A stretch of DNA of 58,661 nt. Origin: Saccharibacillus qingshengii (GTDB lineage: Bacteria > Bacillota > Bacilli > Paenibacillales > Paenibacillaceae). The position numbers and the translations under genes were made by a program. The DNA is taken from NCBI RefSeq assembly GCF_013185195.1, contig NZ_JAAZWC010000029.1:1-58661 (forward strand), written 5' to 3'. Position 1 is the first letter of the stretch. Every line of letters starts with the position of its first letter. Positions 44,136 through 54,783 of the stretch are shown here, piece by piece. Below the pieces are notes generated by a model. It was not told where the DNA came from and made no database searches. It saw only the letters and a list, made by a program, of their open reading frames with translations.

Positions 44136-45433
44136 TGTTCAACACCCTGAAGAATATATGGCGGGTCGACGACCTCCGTAAACGGATCCTGTTTACGCTG
44201 ATGGTTCTGGTGATCTACCGTATCGGTACGTTCATCCCGGTTCCGGGAGTAAACACGGACGTGCTTCAGTCGGCTAACGAAGCCGGCAGCCAGTTGATGG
44301 GACTGCTTAACACCTTCTCCGGAGGGGCGCTCATGCAGTTCTCGATCTTTGCGCTCAGCATCTACCCGTACGTTACGGCATCGATCATCGTACAGCTGCT
44401 GTCGATGGATGTCATTCCGAAATTCACCGAGTGGTCCAAACAAGGTGAACACGGGAAGAAAAAGCTGGCGCAGATCACTCGATACGGCACCATAGTTCTG
44501 GGTTTGGTTCAGGCGTTCGCCACAGCAATCGGCTTCAACCGTATTTATAATGCGGAAATGATTCCGAATGCTACGACCGTCGATTATATTCTGATTGCGG
44601 TTGTCCTGACTGCGGGTACATCCCTCCTGATGTGGATGGGTGAACAGATCACAGAAAAGGGCATCGGCAACGGGATTTCGATTCTCATTTTTGCCGGGAT
44701 CGTCGCAAACATTCCAGGTTACATCTCGACAACAGCTCAATCCGATTTCATCGTGGACGGTCAAACGTTCCTTAACGTAATGAAAACCGTGATTATCGCT
44801 CTCGTCTTGATCCTGATCATTGTCGGTGTTATCTTTATTCAGCAGGGGATCCGGAAAGTTCCGGTCCAATATGCGAAGCGGGTAGTCGGCAATAAAATGT
44901 ATGGCGGTCAAAACACTCACATTCCGTTGAAAGTTAACGCTGCGGGTGTCATTCCGGTCATCTTCGCCGTATCCCTGCTGCAGTTCCCGGTTATCCTTGC
45001 AAACTTCTGGGCAGGCTATGCCTGGGCAGAGTGGGTGCAAGCCAACCTGAATTACAGTCAGCCGCTTGGCATGGTCCTCTATGCGGTCATGATCATCGGC
45101 TTCACGTTCTTCTACACCTTCGTGCAGATCAATCCGCAGCAGATGGCGGAGAACATGAAGAAAAACGGCGGATATATCCCTGGAGTTCGTCCGGGTAAAG
45201 CGACCGAGAAGTACATCACTCGCGTGATGTCGCGTCTCACCGTTACCGGCGCAGTATTCCTCACAGTCATTTCTTTGCTGCCGATCGCGTTCGGTTCGCT
45301 CTCTGGTCTTCCCCAATCGGTTCAAATCGGCGGCACTTCGCTGCTGATCGTCGTCGGGGTTGCGCTGGATACGATGAAGACGATTGAAAGTCAGCTGATT
45401 AAACGGCATTATAAAGGTTTTATCAATAAATAG
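44135..45433 (+). CDS. secY: SecY, translocase channel
   Basis: The 432-aa membrane protein with ten predicted segments is the protein-conducting channel, working with SecE (same window) and SecA. Conserved features include the RILFTLMVLVIYRIGTFIPVPG first segment, the plug region after it, and the C5 loop RPGKATEKYITRVMSRLT near 350. Length matches B. subtilis (431 aa). Translation is coupled to rplO. Confidence 0.98.
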   Translation: MFNTLKNIWRVDDLRKRILFTLMVLVIYRIGTFIPVPGVNTDVLQSANEAGSQLMGLLNTFSGGALMQFSIFALSIYPYVTASIIVQLLSMDVIPKFTEWSKQGEHGKKKLAQITRYGTIVLGLVQAFATAIGFNRIYNAEMIPNATTVDYILIAVVLTAGTSLLMWMGEQITEKGIGNGISILIFAGIVANIPGYISTTAQSDFIVDGQTFLNVMKTVIIALVLILIIVGVIFIQQGIRKVPVQYAKRVVGNKMYGGQNTHIPLKVNAAGVIPVIFAVSLLQFPVILANFWAGYAWAEWVQANLNYSQPLGMVLYAVMIIGFTFFYTFVQINPQQMAENMKKNGGYIPGVRPGKATEKYITRVMSRLTVTGAVFLTVISLLPIAFGSLSGLPQSVQIGGTSLLIVVGVALDTMKTIESQLIKRHYKGFINK

Positions 45434-45501
45434 CTCAGGTTCCGGACGGGTCCGACTCCATGCGCTCGCCCGGCGCCTTTTGTGCGGTTAGGCATGGGTA
45501 A

Positions 45502-46167
<666 letters not shown>

Positions 46168-46172
46168 CTGTA

Positions 46173-46925
46173 ATGATCATTTGCAAGTCCGAAACGGAGC
46201 TCGGCTTTATGAGAGAAGCGGGACGGATTGTGGCTGAGACTCACCGTGTGTTGGCAAAAGCGATCAAGCCGGGCGTTACGACGTCCGAACTTGATGCGCT
46301 GGCCGACGCAACCATCCGCAGCCAGGATGCGGTGCCGTCTTTCAAAGGCTATAATGGTTTTCCGGCCAGCATATGTGCGTCGGTCAACGACCAGCTGGTT
46401 CACGGATTCCCCAGCGAGCGCAAGCTTCGGGAAGGCGATATCGTCACTCTCGATATCGGCGCGCAGTACCGCGGTTATCACGGCGATTCCGCCTGGACCT
46501 ACCCGGTAGGGCGAATTTCCGATCAAGCCCAGCGGCTGCTGGACGTTACGGAAGGCTCCCTGTACGCAGGACTGGCACTTATTAAGCCGGATGTGCGTCT
46601 GTTTACCATTTCGCATGCGATTCAGCGATACATCGAAGCATCCGGAATGTCGGTTGTTCGGGAATTCTCGGGTCACGGCATCGGCCGGAACCTGCATGAA
46701 GAACCGAATATACCGAACTACGGTATCGAAGGTCGCGGTCCCCAACTGAAACCCGGTATGGTGCTGGCTATCGAACCGATGGTCAACCTCGGCGGAAGAC
46801 AAGTTCGGACGCTCGAGGATCAATGGACAGTCGTGACGGTCGACGGCTCGCTGTGTGCTCATTTCGAGCATACGGTGGCGGTCACCTCAAACGGATTGGA
46901 AATTTTCACAAAATTGAGCGCGTAG
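46173..46925 (+). CDS. map: Methionine aminopeptidase, type I
   Basis: The 250-aa dimetal protease removes the initiator methionine. The five metal ligands are visible at D94, D105, H168, E201 and E232, in the [23 protein letters not shown] and HFEH contexts. It starts five bases after the adk stop without a strong ribosome site, suggesting coupling. Confidence 0.97.
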   Translation: MIICKSETELGFMREAGRIVAETHRVLAKAIKPGVTTSELDALADATIRSQDAVPSFKGYNGFPASICASVNDQLVHGFPSERKLREGDIVTLDIGAQYRGYHGDSAWTYPVGRISDQAQRLLDVTEGSLYAGLALIKPDVRLFTISHAIQRYIEASGMSVVREFSGHGIGRNLHEEPNIPNYGIEGRGPQLKPGMVLAIEPMVNLGGRQVRTLEDQWTVVTVDGSLCAHFEHTVAVTSNGLEIFTKLSA

Positions 46926-46934
46926 GTGATAAAC

Positions 46935-47243
46935 TTGAAAAAGGAACATCCCCTGCAGATCGGTCAACTCGTGAAGATCCGGAAAGGCCGCGATGCGGGG
47001 CAGGCGGCGGTGGTTGTAAGGCTGGACGAAGAACAAGGGATTTGGATTGCGGACGGACACAAACGCAAGTTTGACCGCCCGAAGAAAAAAAACCGGCTTC
47101 ATCTCGAGCCCCAGGCCACGATCAGCAGCGAAGTCGTAAACAGTTTGCAGGAGAGCGGCAGGGTTACGAATGCGAAGCTGCGTCATGCAGTGAACGTATT
47201 TCTGGAATCCGACGCACACAATGTTAAGCAGAAAGGAGAATGA
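46935..47243 (+). CDS. KOW-domain RNA-binding protein (L14e-like, YbzG type)
   Basis: A small basic protein of about 102 aa lies between map and infA, where B. subtilis has the KOW-motif gene ybzG. The KOW/L14e-like core is [20 protein letters not shown] followed by [18 protein letters not shown], and the C-terminal half is helical. The frame opens at a GTG directly after the map stop (46926). The TTG at 46935 is preferred because AGGTGAT, complementary to the 16S 3' end, is well placed. Function is not established; ribosome association is inference. Confidence 0.82.
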   Translation: MKKEHPLQIGQLVKIRKGRDAGQAAVVVRLDEEQGIWIADGHKRKFDRPKKKNRLHLEPQATISSEVVNSLQESGRVTNAKLRHAVNVFLESDAHNVKQKGE

Positions 47244-47245
47244 TT

Positions 47246-47461
47246 ATGGCCAAGGAAGATGTCATTGAAATCGAAGGCGTGGTTATCGAACCACTGCCGA
47301 ATGCGATGTTCAAGGTGGAACTCGAGAACGGTCATCAAATTCTCGCTCACGTTTCCGGTAAGCTGCGCATGCACTTTATCCGTATTCTGACGGGAGATAA
47401 AGTGGTCGTACAGTTATCGCCTTACGATCTGACTCGCGGCCGTATCACTTACCGCAAATAA
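47246..47461 (+). CDS. infA: Translation initiation factor IF-1
   Basis: The 71-aa OB-fold factor blocks the A site during initiation. [20 protein letters not shown] begins at 47246 after AAAGGAGA; an ATG at 47240 would add two residues. It ends [14 protein letters not shown], as in the family. Confidence 0.97.
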   Translation: MAKEDVIEIEGVVIEPLPNAMFKVELENGHQILAHVSGKLRMHFIRILTGDKVVVQLSPYDLTRGRITYRK

Positions 47462-47683
<222 letters not shown>

Positions 47684-47704
47684 ATTAGAAGGGGGTGTAG
47701 CGTA

Positions 47705-48073
47705 ATGGCTCGTATTTCTGGTGTGGATTTACCACGTGACAAACGCGTTGAGATCGCCTTGACTTATATCTTCGGAATCGGTAGAACGACTTCCCAAAAA
47801 CTCCTGAGCCAAACAGGAATCAGCTCCGAGACTCGTGTTCGCGATCTGACTGAGGATGAGGTAGGCAAGCTGCGTGAAGCGATTGACGCTGATGTAAAAG
47901 TAGAGGGCGATCTTCGCCGTGAAGTTTCTCTGAACATCAAACGTTTGATCGAGATCGGTTCTTACCGCGGTATCCGTCATCGTCGTGGGTTGCCCGTTCG
48001 TGGACAACGTACGAAGACGAATGCTCGTACTCGTAAAGGTCCTCGTCGTACTGTAGCGAACAAGAAGAAGTAA
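47705..48073 (+). CDS. rpsM: Ribosomal protein uS13
   Basis: This 122-aa protein bridges the subunits at the top of the 30S head. It has [21 protein letters not shown] and the basic tail [18 protein letters not shown] near 95-112 that contacts P-site tRNA. AGGGGGTG lies upstream. Confidence 0.98.
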   Translation: MARISGVDLPRDKRVEIALTYIFGIGRTTSQKLLSQTGISSETRVRDLTEDEVGKLREAIDADVKVEGDLRREVSLNIKRLIEIGSYRGIRHRRGLPVRGQRTKTNARTRKGPRRTVANKKK

Positions 48074-48092
48074 GAAAGGGGGATAACTGACA

Positions 48093-48488
48093 ATGGCTAA
48101 ACCGAAAAAAGTCGTACGTACGAAACGTCGCGACCGTAAAAATATCGAATCCGGCGTGGCACACATTCGTTCCACGTTTAACAATACGATCGTCACGATT
48201 ACGGATCCGCACGGAAACGCGATCTCCTGGGCAAGCTCGGGCGGTCTCGGTTTCAGAGGTTCCCGTAAATCGACTCCATTCGCCGCTCAGCTTGCTGCCG
48301 AATCAGCTGCTAAAGCTGCAATGGAGCACGGCCTGAAAACCGTTGAAGTTATGGTTAAAGGTCCTGGCGCAGGCCGGGAAGCGGCTATCCGCTCCCTGCA
48401 AGCTACGGGTCTGGAAATCAACCTGATCAAGGACGTAACACCGGTTCCTCACAACGGATGCCGTCCTCCTAAGCGTCGCCGCGTATAG
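48093..48488 (+). CDS. rpsK: Ribosomal protein uS11
   Basis: The 131-aa platform protein shows [47 protein letters not shown] and the conserved [12 protein letters not shown] end. It is 19 bases after rpsM with AAAGGGGG. Confidence 0.98.
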   Translation: MAKPKKVVRTKRRDRKNIESGVAHIRSTFNNTIVTITDPHGNAISWASSGGLGFRGSRKSTPFAAQLAAESAAKAAMEHGLKTVEVMVKGPGAGREAAIRSLQATGLEINLIKDVTPVPHNGCRPPKRRRV

Positions 48489-48558
48489 TAATCATAAGCA
48501 TTGTGCATTCAGTATGCTTTGTTTCACGGAAGCGACGTTTTGAAGGAGGGGTATTGTA

Positions 48559-49503
48559 GTGATAGAAATCGAAAAGCCGAAAATCGAGACCGTCGAGATC
48601 AACGACGGAGGCACGTACGGTAAGTTTGTCGTTGAGCCTCTGGAACGTGGATACGGTACGACGCTTGGAAACTCGCTTCGTCGCATCCTGCTGTCGTCGC
48701 TTCCCGGCGCAGCGGTCAATTCGGTTCAAATCGACGGCGTTTTGCACGAGTTCTCGACGATCCCCGGCGTTACGGAAGACGTAACGGAAATCATTCTGAA
48801 TCTGAAAGCTTTGTCGCTGAAGATTCATTCCGATGAAGAAAAGGTACTGGAAATCGACGCGGAAGGCGAAGGCCTGGTAACGGCTGGAGACATCCGCGCC
48901 GATAGTGATGTGGAGATCCTGAATCCGGATCTTCATATCGCCACTCTGGCACCGGGATCGAGATTGCATGTGCGCATCTTCGCAGGCCGTGGCCGCGGAT
49001 ATGTTCAATCCGTCAAAAACAAACGTGACGATCAGCCGATTGGTGTTATTCCGATCGATTCGATCTACACCCCGATTTCCCGCGTGAACTACGCGGTTGA
49101 AAATACGCGGGTCGGACAAGTCACAAACTACGACAAGCTCACTTTGGAAGTCTGGACCGATGGCAGCATTCGTCCAGAAGAAGCAGTAAGCCTTGGCGCC
49201 AAAATTTTGACCGAGCACGTGCTGCTCTTCGTAGGTCTGACCGACGAAGCCCGCGACGCGGAGATTATGGTCGAAAAAGAAGAAGACAAGAAAGAGAAAG
49301 TATTGGAAATGACGATCGAAGAACTCGATCTTTCCGTACGCTCTTACAACTGTCTGAAACGTGCCGGTATCAATACGGTACAAGAGCTGACTACGAAATC
49401 GGAAGAAGACATGATGAAAGTCCGCAACCTGGGCCGCAAGTCTTTGGAAGAAGTTCAAGAGAAGCTCGAAGAGCTGGGCCTCGGTCTTCGTCAAGAAGAC
49501 TAA
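48559..49503 (+). CDS. rpoA: RNA polymerase alpha subunit
   Basis: This 314-aa subunit nucleates RNA polymerase assembly and contacts UP elements and regulators. The N-terminal domain includes [20 protein letters not shown] near 36; the C-terminal domain (about 245-310) has [22 protein letters not shown] and the DNA-binding [10 protein letters not shown]. It starts with GTG at 48559 after AAGGAGGG. Length equals that of B. subtilis. Confidence 0.99.
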   Translation: MIEIEKPKIETVEINDGGTYGKFVVEPLERGYGTTLGNSLRRILLSSLPGAAVNSVQIDGVLHEFSTIPGVTEDVTEIILNLKALSLKIHSDEEKVLEIDAEGEGLVTAGDIRADSDVEILNPDLHIATLAPGSRLHVRIFAGRGRGYVQSVKNKRDDQPIGVIPIDSIYTPISRVNYAVENTRVGQVTNYDKLTLEVWTDGSIRPEEAVSLGAKILTEHVLLFVGLTDEARDAEIMVEKEEDKKEKVLEMTIEELDLSVRSYNCLKRAGINTVQELTTKSEEDMMKVRNLGRKSLEEVQEKLEELGLGLRQED

Positions 49504-49537
49504 GAACGAAGAGCATGATGTAGAAGGAGGGAAAACA

Positions 49538-49903
49538 ATGGCATACCAAAAGTTGGGACGTAACTCCAGCGCTCGTAAAGCACTGCTTCGCGACCTGGTA
49601 ACCGACCTGTTCCTGTACGAGCGCATCGAAACAACGGAAGCGAAAGCAAAAGAAGCTCGCTCCGTTGCCGAGAAACTGATCACCCTTTCCAAACGCGGAG
49701 ACCTGCATGCACGCCGTCAAGTGGCTGCATATGTTCGTCGCGAAACGATCGACGGTGAACAGGATGCAATCCAAAAACTGTTCGCAGATCTGGCACCGCG
49801 CTACGCGGACCGTCCGGGCGGATACACACGTATCCTTAAACTGGGACCACGCCGCGGAGACGCAGCGCCTATGGTTTACCTGGAACTGGTTGACCGCGCC
49901 TAG
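49538..49903 (+). CDS. rplQ: Ribosomal protein bL17
   Basis: The 121-aa protein has [22 protein letters not shown] at the N-terminus and ends with [30 protein letters not shown] lies upstream. It is the last gene of the S10-spc-alpha cluster; a strong terminator follows. Confidence 0.98.
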   Translation: MAYQKLGRNSSARKALLRDLVTDLFLYERIETTEAKAKEARSVAEKLITLSKRGDLHARRQVAAYVRRETIDGEQDAIQKLFADLAPRYADRPGGYTRILKLGPRRGDAAPMVYLELVDRA

Positions 49904-49957
49904 TTAGCCGCCGGTTAAACCGTTTATGGCAGGGGTAACCCTGCCTGCGGGATTCCG

Positions 49958-50006
49958 AGAAACGTATGCCGCCTGTCCAAGGCGGCAGAGCCGTTTCTTT
50001 TTTTTT
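49958..50006 (+). terminator. Terminator of the S10-spc-alpha cluster
   Basis: A two-part stem, AGAAACG (49958-49964) with CGTTTCT (49992-49998) around TGCCGCCT/AAGGCGGCA, is followed by nine or more T residues. A smaller hairpin GGCAGGG-GTAA-CCCTGCC (about 49928-49945) precedes it. truA starts only 30 bases later with no visible promoter between. Confidence 0.93.
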
Positions 50007-50035
50007 GAACTTCGAAGAGATATGGAGGCGATTCC

Positions 50036-50821
50036 TTGCGCAATTTGTGCATGACCGTCGCCTACGACGGCACGAATTACAATGGATTTCAGACGCAGCC
50101 GATCGGCAGCACCGTTCAGGACGAGCTGGAAGCATCTATCTTGTCTCTGACGGGTGACAAGCCCAAGATCATTGCTTCGGGCCGTACGGACGCCGGTGTG
50201 CATGCCTATGCCCAAGTATTCAACTTTCATACGACTTCGCAGATCCCCGCGGATCGCTGGCCGCTCGCGCTTAATGCCCGACTGCCGCAGGATATCGTCG
50301 TGACCCGCTCCTGGGAAGTTTCGCCGGAATTCAATTCCCGTCATGCGGCCAAGCGCAAAACGTATCGCTATACGATTAACGCCAACCGCCATCCGGACGT
50401 ATTCCAGCGGCATATGCAGTTTCATCATCCGGCTCCCCGGCTCGATATCGGGGCGATGGAAGAAGCGCTGCAGCATCTGGTAGGCACGTACGACTTCACG
50501 TCGTTCGCCTCCACGCAATCCCAGAAAGCGGATCACGTACGGACGCTGCTCGAAGCGCATATCGAGGTGGATGCCAGTACCTGCCGGCCGGGAACGGTCG
50601 ATCAGGGCTTCATTCACATTTTCCTGACCGGTACCGGGTTTTTGCAGCATATGGTCCGCATTATTACGGGAACGCTGCTTCAAGTGGGAGAAGGCAAGCG
50701 TAAACCCGATGAGATGAAGAACATTTTGCTGGCTTGCGACCGTGCAGCGGCAGGACCGACCGCGGTGGGGAAAGGCCTCGCGCTGTGGAATGTCGATTAT
50801 GGCGATCTGCTGCCCGAGTAA
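50036..50821 (+). CDS. truA: tRNA pseudouridine synthase A (38-40)
   Basis: The 261-aa enzyme isomerises uridines at positions 38-40 of many tRNAs. The catalytic aspartate is D52 in SGRTDAGVHA. Other signatures are MTVAYDGTNYNGFQ near 6, FNSRHAAKRKTYRY near 99 and MVRIITGTLLQVGEGK near 206. It starts with TTG at 50036 after TGGAGGCG. In Bacillus it follows the ecf transporter genes; here it lies directly after the rplQ terminator. Confidence 0.95.
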   Translation: MRNLCMTVAYDGTNYNGFQTQPIGSTVQDELEASILSLTGDKPKIIASGRTDAGVHAYAQVFNFHTTSQIPADRWPLALNARLPQDIVVTRSWEVSPEFNSRHAAKRKTYRYTINANRHPDVFQRHMQFHHPAPRLDIGAMEEALQHLVGTYDFTSFASTQSQKADHVRTLLEAHIEVDASTCRPGTVDQGFIHIFLTGTGFLQHMVRIITGTLLQVGEGKRKPDEMKNILLACDRAAAGPTAVGKGLALWNVDYGDLLPE

Positions 50822-50855
50822 CCGAAAGTTCTTTTGAGAATCGTTTCAAAATCTA

Positions 50856-50884
50856 TTGCAGTTTGAGTAAGGATCATGTAGAAT
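50856..50884 (+). promoter_or_regulatory. rplM-rpsI promoter
   Basis: TTGCAG (50856-50861), a 17-base spacer and TAGAAT (50879-50884) lie 195 bases before rplM, giving a long leader. Confidence 0.82.
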
Positions 50885-50890
50885 AAAAGT

Positions 50891-51060
50891 TGTGTTTTCT
50901 TGAAGGCTTCCCACGGCCCCCAATCAAGAAAAACGCGTAGAATCAACCGATTTTAACTTTTACTATCCATGATCGCAAATATACATCGTTCCGGCAGCCC
51001 CGGATCTTAGCCCGGCGGCATGGAACGTTTTGACACCGAAAATGAATTTATTGCAAAGAT
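50891..51060 (+). ncRNA. L13-type ribosomal leader
   Basis: A hairpin opens the transcript: GTTTTCTTGA (50894-50903) pairs with TCAAGAAAAAC (50924-50934). A second, G+C-rich hairpin is closed by CGTTCC (50987-50992) and GGAACG (51022-51027) and followed by TTTTG, so it could act as an attenuator. The position upstream of rplM and the two-hairpin shape fit the known Firmicute L13 leader, an inferred autoregulatory RNA. No covariance model could be run. Confidence 0.62.
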
Positions 51061-51079
51061 TAGAAGGAGGAACTTATTC

Positions 51080-51517
51080 ATGCGTACTACCTACATGGCT
51101 AAGCCGAGCGAAGTTGAGCGCAACTGGCATATCATCGACGCCGAAGGCAAAACGCTGGGCCGTCTGGCTAGCGAAGCAGCTGCCCTCATCCGCGGCAAGC
51201 ACAAAGTCCAATTCACTCCACACGTTGACGGCGGCGATTTCGTTGTTGTAATCAACGTAGAGAAGATTCACCTGACAGGCAACAAACTGCAGGACAAGAA
51301 GTACTATCGTCACTCGATGCACCCGGGCGGTCTGAAAGTAACAAGCGCGGGCGAAATGATCAAAAACAAACCTGAACGGATCCTGGAACTCGCCGTAGCC
51401 GGCATGCTTCCTAAGACTCGTATGGGCGACAGAATGAAACTCAGACTCAAAGCGTATGCCGGAGCAGAGCATCCACATGCAGCCCAAAAACCGGAAGTTT
51501 ACGAACTTCGCGGCTAA
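51080..51517 (+). CDS. rplM: Ribosomal protein uL13
   Basis: The 145-aa early-assembly protein starts [20 protein letters not shown], with [20 protein letters not shown] near 22-41 and ends [14 protein letters not shown]. The ATG at 51080 after AGAAGGAGG is conserved; the longer frame from 51020 is rejected. Paired with rpsI as in most bacteria. Confidence 0.97.
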   Translation: MRTTYMAKPSEVERNWHIIDAEGKTLGRLASEAAALIRGKHKVQFTPHVDGGDFVVVINVEKIHLTGNKLQDKKYYRHSMHPGGLKVTSAGEMIKNKPERILELAVAGMLPKTRMGDRMKLRLKAYAGAEHPHAAQKPEVYELRG

Positions 51518-51536
51518 ATAAAAGGAGGACCCTTTC

Positions 51537-51929
51537 ATGGCAACTGTACAATACTATGGGACTGGTCGTCGTAAACATTCGGTAGCACGTGTTCGTCTCG
51601 TACCGGGTGAAGGACGCATCGTCATCAACAAACGTGAAATCGACGAATACTTCGGTCTGGAGACGCTCAAACTGATCGTCAACCAACCGCTGAACCTGAC
51701 TGAAACGATTGGCAAGTACGATGTAATCGTACTCGCACACGGCGGCGGCACTTCGGGCCAAGCCGGCGCAATCCGTCACGGTATCTCGCGCGCTCTGCTC
51801 AAAGCAGATCCTGAGCTGCGCGGTTCGCTGAAAAAAGCGGGCTTCCTGACTCGTGACCCACGTATGAAGGAACGCAAAAAGTACGGCCTCAAAGCCGCAC
51901 GTCGCGCTCCACAGTTCTCGAAACGTTAA
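51537..51929 (+). CDS. rpsI: Ribosomal protein uS9
   Basis: The 130-aa protein has a basic C-terminal tail ([17 protein letters not shown]) that reaches the P site. [20 protein letters not shown] and the [15 protein letters not shown] block are conserved. AAAGGAGG lies upstream. A strong terminator follows. Confidence 0.98.
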   Translation: MATVQYYGTGRRKHSVARVRLVPGEGRIVINKREIDEYFGLETLKLIVNQPLNLTETIGKYDVIVLAHGGGTSGQAGAIRHGISRALLKADPELRGSLKKAGFLTRDPRMKERKKYGLKAARRAPQFSKR

Positions 51930-51949
51930 GAGATTTCTCTTATTACCCA

Positions 51950-51990
51950 AACAGCCTGCTTCCGATATCGGAGGCAGGCTGTTTTTTTTG
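51950..51990 (+). terminator. Terminator of rplM-rpsI
   Basis: A long near-perfect inverted repeat (AACAGCCTGC at 51950 pairing with GCAGGCTGTT ending at 51983) is followed by a run of T residues on the + strand. On the opposite strand the hairpin lacks a good T run, so it would serve the convergent chemoreceptor gene poorly. Confidence 0.93.
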
Positions 51991-52002
51991 TTTTCCTGGG
52001 AC

Positions 52003-53766
52003 TTACAATTCGAATTTGGCAATCGTTTTTTCAAGACTGGAGCTGCTTTGTTCGAGATGTTTGGTAGTGTCCGAGATTGCTTTGGAAGCTTCCAACTGCT
52101 GGACCGCCAACTGCTGCAGAGAGTCGCTGTAATCGGAAGCCGCTTTGGAAGTTCGGGAAATCTCCTGAATGGAAGAAGAGACTTCTTCGGAACCGGCAAG
52201 AATTTCTTCGGCAGAAGCCGAAAGTTCCTCCATGTGAAGAGCGATTTCGTTAAACCGGACAACGTTATGTTCGAACAACTGGCCGACTCGAGTCGAAAGC
52301 TCGCTGCTTTTTCTTATCTCGGCACTTTCTTCATTCATCCGTTCTCCGATCGTCGAAGTTTCCCGACCGATCTTGGTCAGCAGCCCGGCAACATGGGAAG
52401 CGGAGGTCGAAGACAACCCGGCAAGCTTGCGAATCTCTCCGGCCACTATGGCGAACCCGGCGCCTTCTTCTCCGGCTCTGGCGGCTTCGATCGAAGCATT
52501 CAGGGCCAGGAGGTTAGTTTGGTCGGCGATGCTTGTGATAGCCTGCAGTACAGGTTCGATCTCTTTCATGTAATCATGAAGCGTTTCGACGGAAGCTGTC
52601 GTATGTGCGACGAGCTTCGACATTTCTGTAATTTGCCGCTGCAGGCTGTCCATCGAAGTTTTGCCCTGCACAGCAGCTTCCAGCACTTCCGTAGAAACGG
52701 AGGACACGTTGGCTGAGGAATGCGTAACGCGTTCGATAGCGGAAGTAATTTCCTGCATTGAGCGAGCAGACTCTTCGGCACCTGCGTATTGACTTCGGGC
52801 TTCCAGAGCCAAAGTGCCGGCGGATTCATTCAGCTGATGGTTCATATGCAGCAGCAGATTCGCCTCCGAAGTAAAACGCTGCGAAGATTGAACCAGGGTC
52901 TGTGTCGTATGCTGCATATCGCGCATCACATAGCCAAGGGTTACTCCGAGCCGAGCACTCATTTTGACCATGGCTTCATAGGTTTGACCGATTTCGTCTT
53001 TGGAAGGTTTGCCTACAGCGCTTAATACCTGATTGGCTCGTCCGATTTCTCCGGCGGCTATCGCCTGCGCTCCCTGCACGATGAAGCTCAAAGGCCGCAG
53101 CGCCCGGTAAAGGAACCAAGCAATGACAGCAAAAACAATCAACGTTAGAGCCCCCATCAGCAGATAGAACAAAAAGCTGCTGTCGATAAACTGCTTGGAG
53201 ATTTGATTGGCTACGGCCACGTCGGTGTCGATTCCCAAAATACCGATCACGGTGCCGCCGGCATTGCGCAGAGGGACATAGGAAGAGATGTAGCTCCCGT
53301 AGTCGGGATGAACGAGTATGCCGGTTTTGGCCGCATTGCCTTTGAGCAGCTCTTCGATCGCTTCATCGGGAATATCCGTGACTTCCCCGATCGGCGAAGC
53401 GGTCTGCGAATCCGCAGGCTGTCCGTCGATAATCAGAATAGGCTGTTTGCTGGAATCGATACGGACCGTATACACATACATAGCTCCGATTTCCGTTCGA
53501 TACCGGTCCAGTTTTTCACGCAGCTGCCAATACTGTTCGTTCTCCTGGGTGTCGGATAAATAGTCTTCGTATTCCTTTACGTCAAACTGGGTAACAAACG
53601 CTTCGGCCATTTTCAGGTTAAAGCTGCTGATCGTGTACTCGCTCGCTTTTTTGACGTTTTCATTTTGCATGTAGACGAATACCGAGAACAGCACCGCCAG
53701 TACAAGAAGAATGACCAACGCCAACTTGAAGGCAAGTTTTTTAGTAAGAATTGACATGAGTTCCAT
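52003..53766 (-). CDS. Methyl-accepting chemotaxis protein
   Basis: This 587-aa transmembrane chemoreceptor is the only reverse-strand gene. One membrane segment lies at about 12-33 and a second at about 195-220. Between them is an extracellular, single-Cache-like sensor whose ligand is unknown. A HAMP-like linker ([22 protein letters not shown], about 222-245) leads into a coiled-coil signalling domain with the hairpin tip [21 protein letters not shown] near 410. After the tip, the usual VA(D/E)E reads VAGEIRKLA, a substitution at a conserved acidic position. The start may instead be the Met at 53757; neither has a strong ribosome site. Confidence 0.93.
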   Translation of the reverse strand: MELMSILTKKLAFKLALVILLVLAVLFSVFVYMQNENVKKASEYTISSFNLKMAEAFVTQFDVKEYEDYLSDTQENEQYWQLREKLDRYRTEIGAMYVYTVRIDSSKQPILIIDGQPADSQTASPIGEVTDIPDEAIEELLKGNAAKTGILVHPDYGSYISSYVPLRNAGGTVIGILGIDTDVAVANQISKQFIDSSFLFYLLMGALTLIVFAVIAWFLYRALRPLSFIVQGAQAIAAGEIGRANQVLSAVGKPSKDEIGQTYEAMVKMSARLGVTLGYVMRDMQHTTQTLVQSSQRFTSEANLLLHMNHQLNESAGTLALEARSQYAGAEESARSMQEITSAIERVTHSSANVSSVSTEVLEAAVQGKTSMDSLQRQITEMSKLVAHTTASVETLHDYMKEIEPVLQAITSIADQTNLLALNASIEAARAGEEGAGFAIVAGEIRKLAGLSSTSASHVAGLLTKIGRETSTIGERMNEESAEIRKSSELSTRVGQLFEHNVVRFNEIALHMEELSASAEEILAGSEEVSSSIQEISRTSKAASDYSDSLQQLAVQQLEASKAISDTTKHLEQSSSSLEKTIAKFEL

Positions 53767-53851
53767 CTCTCTGATTTCTCTGTGTTCATTGTACTATGGC
53801 TGCATTTATTTGATAGGGGCCCAAAAGTTTTTGTCATTTTGAAATAAAGAA

Positions 53852-53880
53852 TTGATTGTTGCCGCGTAAAGTTTTATACT
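53852..53880 (+). promoter_or_regulatory. cysH-sat promoter
   Basis: TTGATT (53852-53857), a 17-base spacer and TATACT (53875-53880) lie in the divergent spacer between the chemoreceptor and cysH. The 150-base leader shows no SAM-I (S-box) consensus. Confidence 0.75.
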
Positions 53881-54036
53881 TATAAATAATTCAGATTAGA
53901 ATAGTTGGTTTTACCCGTTAACGTACTGATTTGCCCGTAGATGTACGTCCTGTCCGGCTTCCTTCTTCTTATCTGCTGCCGCACGGGCGCTTCAATCCTT
54001 ATTCAATTTGCCATTCAGAGATGGAGGGTTTTTAAG

Positions 54037-54729
54037 ATGAACTTATTGGAAAAAGAAGAATTCGCACGTGTAAAAGCCGAAGAGCTGGAACAGCTGAGCG
54101 CGGAAGAAGTAATCCGTTTCGCCGCGCAGCAGTATACAAGTTTGACGTTTGCCTGCAGCTTTGGGGCGGAAGATGTAGTAATTGTCGATATGCTGCAGCA
54201 TGTCAGTCCTTCTACGGATATTTTCTATCTCGATACGGACTTTCATTTCCAAGAAACCTACGAGACGAGAGACCGCATGGCAGACCGCTACGGTCTGGAG
54301 TTTGTCCGGGTCTCTCCGCTGCTGACGCCTGGGGAACAAGCTGTGAAGCATGCTCCCGAGCTGTGGACGTCCGATCCGAACCTCTGCTGCAATATCCGCA
54401 AGGTGGAACCGCTGACCCGCAATCTGTCACGCTACGAGGCTTGGATTACCGGAATCCGCCGCGATCAGGCTCCAACCCGTGCCAACTCCAAAAAGGTCGA
54501 GTACGACTACAAGTTTGGTCTGATGAAATTCAATCCGCTTGCGGACTGGACCAGTGAAGACGTCTGGAAATATATCCGTGACAACGATGTGATCTATAAC
54601 CCGCTGCACGACCGCAATTTCCCGAGCATCGGCTGCGAGCAGTGCACCCGCCAGGTTATGCCTGGCGAAGATCCGCGCGCGGGACGTTGGGCCGGCAATG
54701 ACAAGACGGAATGCGGACTGCATAAGTAA
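54037..54729 (+). CDS. cysH: APS reductase (assimilatory, iron-sulfur type)
   Basis: The 230-aa enzyme reduces adenylyl-sulfate to sulfite using thioredoxin. The iron-sulfur cysteines C117-C118 and C200/C203 (CEQC) mark the APS-using type, and the catalytic ECGLH cysteine is C226. A PP-loop-type SFGAEDVVIVDM block (about 43) and LDTDFHFQETY (about 67) bind the nucleotide. The ATG at 54037 follows GGAGGG; the frame upstream to 53941 encodes a hydrophobic stretch without a ribosome site and is not part of the protein. No APS kinase gene is present, which fits APS rather than PAPS as substrate. Confidence 0.95.
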   Translation: MNLLEKEEFARVKAEELEQLSAEEVIRFAAQQYTSLTFACSFGAEDVVIVDMLQHVSPSTDIFYLDTDFHFQETYETRDRMADRYGLEFVRVSPLLTPGEQAVKHAPELWTSDPNLCCNIRKVEPLTRNLSRYEAWITGIRRDQAPTRANSKKVEYDYKFGLMKFNPLADWTSEDVWKYIRDNDVIYNPLHDRNFPSIGCEQCTRQVMPGEDPRAGRWAGNDKTECGLHK

Positions 54730-54783
54730 GGCATAAGACCGAATTCCGTACTCTACCATCCGATAAAGGAGCGACTCCCCATT

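Noticed and set aside
53941-54036. Hydrophobic 32-residue N-terminal extension in frame with cysH
   Set aside because: There is no ribosome site at 53941; the GGAGGG-supported ATG at 54037 gives the normal length for a soluble APS reductase.
53886-54036. SAM-I (S-box) riboswitch before cysH
   Set aside because: B. subtilis cysH has an S-box, but the conserved S-box core elements are not visible in this leader.
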